DNA of 55,712 bases from Anaerotignum sp. (GTDB taxonomy: Bacteria; Bacillota; Clostridia; Lachnospirales; Anaerotignaceae). The translations under genes were made by a program, and so were the position numbers. A model generated the notes under the pieces. The model was not told the origin of the DNA, did not search any database, and saw only the letters and a program-made list of their open reading frames with translations. This document shows positions 51,905 through 55,712 of the stretch, piece after piece. The stretch covers positions 1 through 55,712 of the forward strand of contig JAHHTW010000012.1 in assembly GCA_020024265.1 (NCBI GenBank). Reading direction: 5' to 3'. Within the stretch, counting starts at the first letter, position 1. Every line of letters starts with the position of its first letter.

Positions 51905-52560
51905 GATATTGTGATCAATGCAGGGTACACATCAGAGGTACCCAAATAAAATGCCCATTATGCGGCAACAGACTGACAGGTGAAGCGGAAGCAGACGTAT
52001 TCCCAAAGGCAGAGGTGCCATATCGGCAGATGCACAAGGTTTTACGGATGTTTCTATTTTTATCCATCAGTGCGGTGTTGATTTGCTTGACGGCAAATCG
52101 TGTGTTTGCACCGGATATTTATTGGTCGTTGTTTGTGCTTTTTGGCATGGCAAGCTTTTGGGCAAGTCTTTTGATGGTGTGGAAGAAAAAACAAAATATA
52201 CCCAAGAATATATTATGGCAGACAGCAATCATTTCTGCAATTGCACTCATATGGGATGTTGGGACAGGATGGAATGGGTGGTCGATTGACTTTGTACTGC
52301 CCATTCTTTGCATTGTCGCAATTGCTGTGATTGTGGCTTTGATCAAATTGCTGCATTTGGGACTGCATGAATGTGTCATTTATATTCTGATGGAAATATT
52401 GATGGGTGTTGTGGTGCTGGTGCTTTTGTGTGTGGGCGCAGTGCATTTTATATATCCATCACTGATTTGCGTATTGTGCTGCGGTATTTCACTGTCGGCA
52501 TTGATTATTTTCCGTTGGGATGTTTTCATAGAAGAATTGCAAAAAAGATTACATTTTTGA
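51901..52560 (+). CDS. Zinc-ribbon multi-pass membrane protein (DUF6320-like)
   Basis: 219 residues. An N-terminal zinc ribbon (CxxC at residues 4-7 and 18-21: CDQC...CPLCG) is followed by six hydrophobic segments in three pairs, between about residues 48 and 205, and a short basic C-terminus. This matches the DUF6320 layout. The start lies in an ATGA overlap with the acyltransferase stop, so translation is coupled and a joint function with the acyltransferase and hydrolase is likely. Biochemical role unknown. Confidence 0.85.
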   Translation: MRYCDQCRVHIRGTQIKCPLCGNRLTGEAEADVFPKAEVPYRQMHKVLRMFLFLSISAVLICLTANRVFAPDIYWSLFVLFGMASFWASLLMVWKKKQNIPKNILWQTAIISAIALIWDVGTGWNGWSIDFVLPILCIVAIAVIVALIKLLHLGLHECVIYILMEILMGVVVLVLLCVGAVHFIYPSLICVLCCGISLSALIIFRWDVFIEELQKRLHF

Positions 52561-52570
52561 TGTATGTGAT

Positions 52571-52620
52571 AAAAAAGAGCGTTTTCCTTTGAAAAAGAAG
52601 GGGAAAGGGCTCTTTTTTGC
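52571..52620 (+). terminator. Terminator of the AraC-hydrolase-acyltransferase cluster
   Basis: Stem AAAAAAGAGC/GCTCTTTTTT with a partly paired interior (CCTTT/AAAGGG region) and final T run. Confidence 0.88.
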
Positions 52621-52730
52621 TGTGTAGATGCGAACGATATATCATATGTTACATAAGGATTTACCAATTTTTGTCGAATTTTAGCCATTACGCTATTCAT
52701 TGCGGTATGGCGCAAATGATAGAATTATGG

Positions 52731-52736
52731 TATACT
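52731..52736 (+). promoter_or_regulatory. Likely -10 element of the adhesin-like gene
   Basis: TATACT about 24 nt before ATG 52760; a convincing -35 is lacking. Confidence 0.4.
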
Positions 52737-52759
52737 AAATCAAAAAAAGGAGAATTTTC

Positions 52760-55712
52760 ATGAAAAAACACATATTTAGTCGTGTTTTGGCGCTGACATT
52801 GGGCTTAGGGCTCAGTATGCCCTATGGTGTTTCGGTGCAGGCGCAACAGGCAGACGAAGATTATACAGAAAATGAAAAAGCGGCAGAAGCATATGCGCCG
52901 AATGACGGCATAGCAATAGAAAATCCGCAAAGTGAAGATGCAGAAGAACAAAGCGCACAGAGCGAAGAAATCACAGAACAGGATGCGCAGAGCGAAAATG
53001 CAGTAGAGGAGGATGTACAGAATGAAGGTACAACCGAAGAACAGCCAGAAAGCATGGTAGAAGAACAGCATGCACAGCTTGAAAGTGTGGTCGAGGATGA
53101 TACACAGATGGAACGGGCAGCAGGAAATGAAATTCGTGTTGCACACAACAATGGCGAATTACGAGAACTGGTGGAGTCCAATCGTGTGAAAGACGGGGAT
53201 GTCATTGTTCTGGAAGGGTTTGCAACCGTAAATTCTACCAGCGAGCTTGGAGATGCTCCATTTGTCATCGACAAAGAATTGACATTCCGTGGAGAATCCA
53301 AAGACGGCAAAACACCAACCATGGTTATTAGACTGGGTGGTATTATTTTGGAAAAGGACGTTTCTTTCGAAAATTTGGAAATTTCATTTTCCAACCGTCA
53401 ACGCAATGTCATTATGGCAAATGGACATACATTGAGATTGCATAATGTGAAAAGAAGCAGCGGGGCACGGGAGGTCAATCTGGCATGTGGCGGTTTGACA
53501 AATAGACCTGATGCGCCACAGGAAGGTACAAATGGTGAAATCATACTTTCTGGAAAGGTCAATGTTGGCAATATTTATGCAGGCAGCATTGCACATCAGG
53601 ATTGGGATTACAGTCAGCCGGATCTGCAAGAACAAGATCCACCCGGTGAGCCGAATGACTTTGCAGGAGATGCAACCATTCGTCTGAATCAGCTGACAAA
53701 TGGAAGCAGTGTTGGCGATATTTATGCAAGTGGAGCAAGACAGATTCCCATCAATTCTAAAAATATGTTTGATCAAAAGGAAGTACCACCTCCAAAGGCA
53801 AATGCAGAAAGATTCAAGGTAAGCGGAGATGTGAATATCTATGTGGATCAGAGTTCTGTACGAAATATCAATGGTGCAACAGGTAGAAGCACAAATGCAA
53901 ATCTCACTTTGTCTACACAATATCCGGTAGAGAACTTGACATTGTCTCATATAGGCGCTTTGACCATTCAAAAAGGTGTATTTAAGCCAACTATGAGCGC
54001 AGAGGATCACAGTCTGGAAAATGCCGATGTAACCGTTGCAGAAAATGCAAGATTGGATATGCAGCTATTTGCAAACAAGCGTATTGGCAGTCTGACAGGT
54101 GGCGGTATGATTGTATTGGGTGAATCGGATACATTGCATATTTCAGGCAATGTATCCGGAAATACAAAGATTGCCATTGGTGGCATAAACAATGCAGGAA
54201 CACAATCCTCTACAGTGCCGAAAAAAGGTCATGCTTATATTACCGCACAGCAGTCTCAAAACGGCGCATTTACATTGATTCCGCATGCTGCACAGATGGA
54301 TATGACATTCGAAAAGGATGCTGTGGGAAACTGGAAGGTTTCGGAAGGTGGCGCTGTACAGGAAGTCAAAATACAGAGTGTTGATGTAAAGCCAACACAT
54401 CAGCTGAACAAGTGGGATCAGTATTATGATATTCCAATGAAAGTGGCATATGCAGATCCAAACACAGAGCCTTCTATGGAAAACATTCCAGCAGAAATCA
54501 AAATCAATGATAAGGTGATCTCCAAAGCAAGTACAGGGGACGGATATGTTTATACGTCCAGTACAGACAATTTGAGGCTGCAATTTACTGTAATAGAAGA
54601 TCCAGACGATTCTGTACAGTTGATTGATGCACTTTCATGTAATATTGTAACGGGCTATGCCTTCTACGAGGGTACATATAAAATAGAGGTTACCATTCCG
54701 CAGGAGTATACAGCAAGTGGTACACCGATGACATTTACGACAACGCTGAATGTTATAAACGGCGAAGTACAACCGCCACAGCCTGAGGATATGGATTTGA
54801 AAAATGCAAACATTACATTATCCCAGAACAGTTTTGTATATAACAAAGGAGAACACAGACCGGATGTGACAGTCATGGTGGAAGGAAAGAAGCTGGAACC
54901 AGAGAAATATACAGTGGATTATGCAAATAACACAAATGCTGGGCAGGCAACCGTTACAGTCACAGCGGTGCAGGGCAGCGGATACACAGGCTCTGCAAGC
55001 ACAAACTTTACCATTGACAAAGCACAGCTTGCGTTGAAAACAGCAAACATTGCAGCAAAGACATATGATGGTACAAGGGATGCAGTGGTTACAGATGTAA
55101 CATTCCACGATCAAAACAATGCACCGGTAGTATTGGAAGCAAAAAAGGATTATACCGTACAGGCACAATTCAATGATGCAAATGTTGCAGCAGCGCAGCA
55201 TGTGACCGTAACAGCGGATTTGACTGAGCAGACAAAGGAAAACTATGTACTCAATACCAATACACTGACTATAGCAGCTACTATTACAAAGGACACCATA
55301 GCACCTGTGGAAGGCAATCTGGCAGTGACCAATCATCACAAAGGAAGCTACACATATGACCTGATGCAGCTGCTTACACAGTTGGAAGGCGTAAAAACAT
55401 ATGGAAACATCACCTTTCAAATTGAAGGGGTCAATTTGGGGGCATACTATACAAACGGTGCAGCCATAAACGGCAACACACTGACACTTCCCATTGTGTC
55501 TGTAGACACACAGAAGGAAGGTGCTGTAGGTACCATTACTGTGGGGATTCAAACAGAGAACTATACTGTACAACATGCAACCATTCGTGTAAACGCAGTG
55601 AACAAATTGACATTACAGGGTACGCCAAAGCTGAGCGATGCAACACTGACATATGGAGATACACTTTCTAAAATTACATTATCCGGAAGCATGCAGGATG
55701 ACAGCGGAAAGA
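52760..55712 (+). CDS. Large secreted adhesin-like protein with YDG/MBG-type repeats (3' truncated by window edge)
   Basis: The frame stays open for 984 codons to the window end. A signal peptide (1 to about 28, cut after VQA) is followed by an acidic, glutamine-rich segment (about 30-118) of imperfect repeats such as DAQSEN, DVQNEG and EEQPES. From about 125 to 560 come glycine/asparagine-rich beta repeats (MANGHTLRLHNVK, GNIYAGSIAH, GDIYASGARQ) like a right-handed beta-helix. Immunoglobulin-like units begin near 680 (NTNAGQATVTV). A YDG-type domain starts near 755 (KTYDGTRD) and an MBG-type one near 950 (LTYGDTL). These domains are typical of cell-surface proteins of gut Bacillota. The C-terminal anchor is outside the window. 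AAGGAGA precedes the start. Confidence 0.85.
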   Translation, partial: MKKHIFSRVLALTLGLGLSMPYGVSVQAQQADEDYTENEKAAEAYAPNDGIAIENPQSEDAEEQSAQSEEITEQDAQSENAVEEDVQNEGTTEEQPESMVEEQHAQLESVVEDDTQMERAAGNEIRVAHNNGELRELVESNRVKDGDVIVLEGFATVNSTSELGDAPFVIDKELTFRGESKDGKTPTMVIRLGGIILEKDVSFENLEISFSNRQRNVIMANGHTLRLHNVKRSSGAREVNLACGGLTNRPDAPQEGTNGEIILSGKVNVGNIYAGSIAHQDWDYSQPDLQEQDPPGEPNDFAGDATIRLNQLTNGSSVGDIYASGARQIPINSKNMFDQKEVPPPKANAERFKVSGDVNIYVDQSSVRNINGATGRSTNANLTLSTQYPVENLTLSHIGALTIQKGVFKPTMSAEDHSLENADVTVAENARLDMQLFANKRIGSLTGGGMIVLGESDTLHISGNVSGNTKIAIGGINNAGTQSSTVPKKGHAYITAQQSQNGAFTLIPHAAQMDMTFEKDAVGNWKVSEGGAVQEVKIQSVDVKPTHQLNKWDQYYDIPMKVAYADPNTEPSMENIPAEIKINDKVISKASTGDGYVYTSSTDNLRLQFTVIEDPDDSVQLIDALSCNIVTGYAFYEGTYKIEVTIPQEYTASGTPMTFTTTLNVINGEVQPPQPEDMDLKNANITLSQNSFVYNKGEHRPDVTVMVEGKKLEPEKYTVDYANNTNAGQATVTVTAVQGSGYTGSASTNFTIDKAQLALKTANIAAKTYDGTRDAVVTDVTFHDQNNAPVVLEAKKDYTVQAQFNDANVAAAQHVTVTADLTEQTKENYVLNTNTLTIAATITKDTIAPVEGNLAVTNHHKGSYTYDLMQLLTQLEGVKTYGNITFQIEGVNLGAYYTNGAAINGNTLTLPIVSVDTQKEGAVGTITVGIQTENYTVQHATIRVNAVNKLTLQGTPKLSDATLTYGDTLSKITLSGSMQDDSGK

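Overview
The window looks like a low-to-medium GC chromosome of an anaerobic Bacillota bacterium, class Clostridia, probably near Lachnospirales (Anaerotignum-like). That placement is an inference from gene content and style: AGGAGG-type ribosome binding sites, many TTG/GTG starts, a four-cysteine L28, DUF4364, a LonB-type protease, CBS/DRTGG pyrophosphatase, Cu-amine-oxidase-like stalk domains and tandem mgtE. None of the five tRNA genes encodes its CCA tail. No phage, plasmid, CRISPR or known defence locus is visible. The only mobile-element trace is a decayed IS200-type tnpA near the left edge.

Left part (1-9.35 kb). The end of a tRNA-Glu and a tRNA-Cys are followed by the IS200 relic and rpmB on the minus strand. 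A plus-strand run follows: a secreted stalk-domain protein, RNase Z, TsaD, a PspA-like protein and an SPFH protein carrying zinc ribbons. Next, mostly on the minus strand, come an XRE-cupin regulator, tRNA-Lys, a VOC-fold protein and a 531-residue protein of unknown function whose C-terminus is a histidine/cysteine-rich, probably metal-binding tail.

Middle (9.6-26.2 kb). A CBS/DRTGG pyrophosphatase, truA and a large FAD-dependent oxidoreductase run on the plus strand. After a minus-strand MATE transporter come a small alarmone synthetase and a phosphoesterase on the plus strand. The minus strand then carries a DUF819 permease with two tandem M19 dipeptidases, and the der-plsY-gpsA run (ribosome assembly and phospholipid synthesis) followed by an orphan gene. 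An M23 peptidase with a membrane anchor and coiled coil ends this part.

Right-middle (26.4-42.4 kb). A membrane-anchored protein with an extracellular repeat-like domain is followed by tsaE-tsaB-rimI. With the distant tsaD these give most of the t6A tRNA-modification set. Then come a LonB-like protease, a stalk/AMIN/amidase cell-wall hydrolase, rdgB, a YfcE-type phosphoesterase and tRNA-Arg and tRNA-Leu. Next is a long, terminator-ended leader with a possible leader peptide ahead of two tandem mgtE magnesium transporter genes of identical length. Facing them on the minus strand are a PheB-type ACT regulator, thrB and lysC, without hom.

Right part (43.4-55.7 kb). It holds an orphan with a pRiA4b ORF3-like C-terminus, a CobD/HisC-like aminotransferase, a small orphan, a YtqA-type radical SAM enzyme and DUF4364. 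An AraC regulator heads a tight cluster: small membrane protein, alpha/beta hydrolase, condensation-type acyltransferase, and a zinc-ribbon membrane protein (DUF6320-like). This cluster is the best candidate for a little-described functional unit. The window ends inside a large secreted adhesin-like protein with YDG/MBG-type repeats.

Most of the window is ordinary housekeeping DNA. The points most worth a second look are the mgtE leader, the acyltransferase/hydrolase cluster, the His-rich protein, the PspA-SPFH pair and the RBS-masking hairpin of the IS200 relic.
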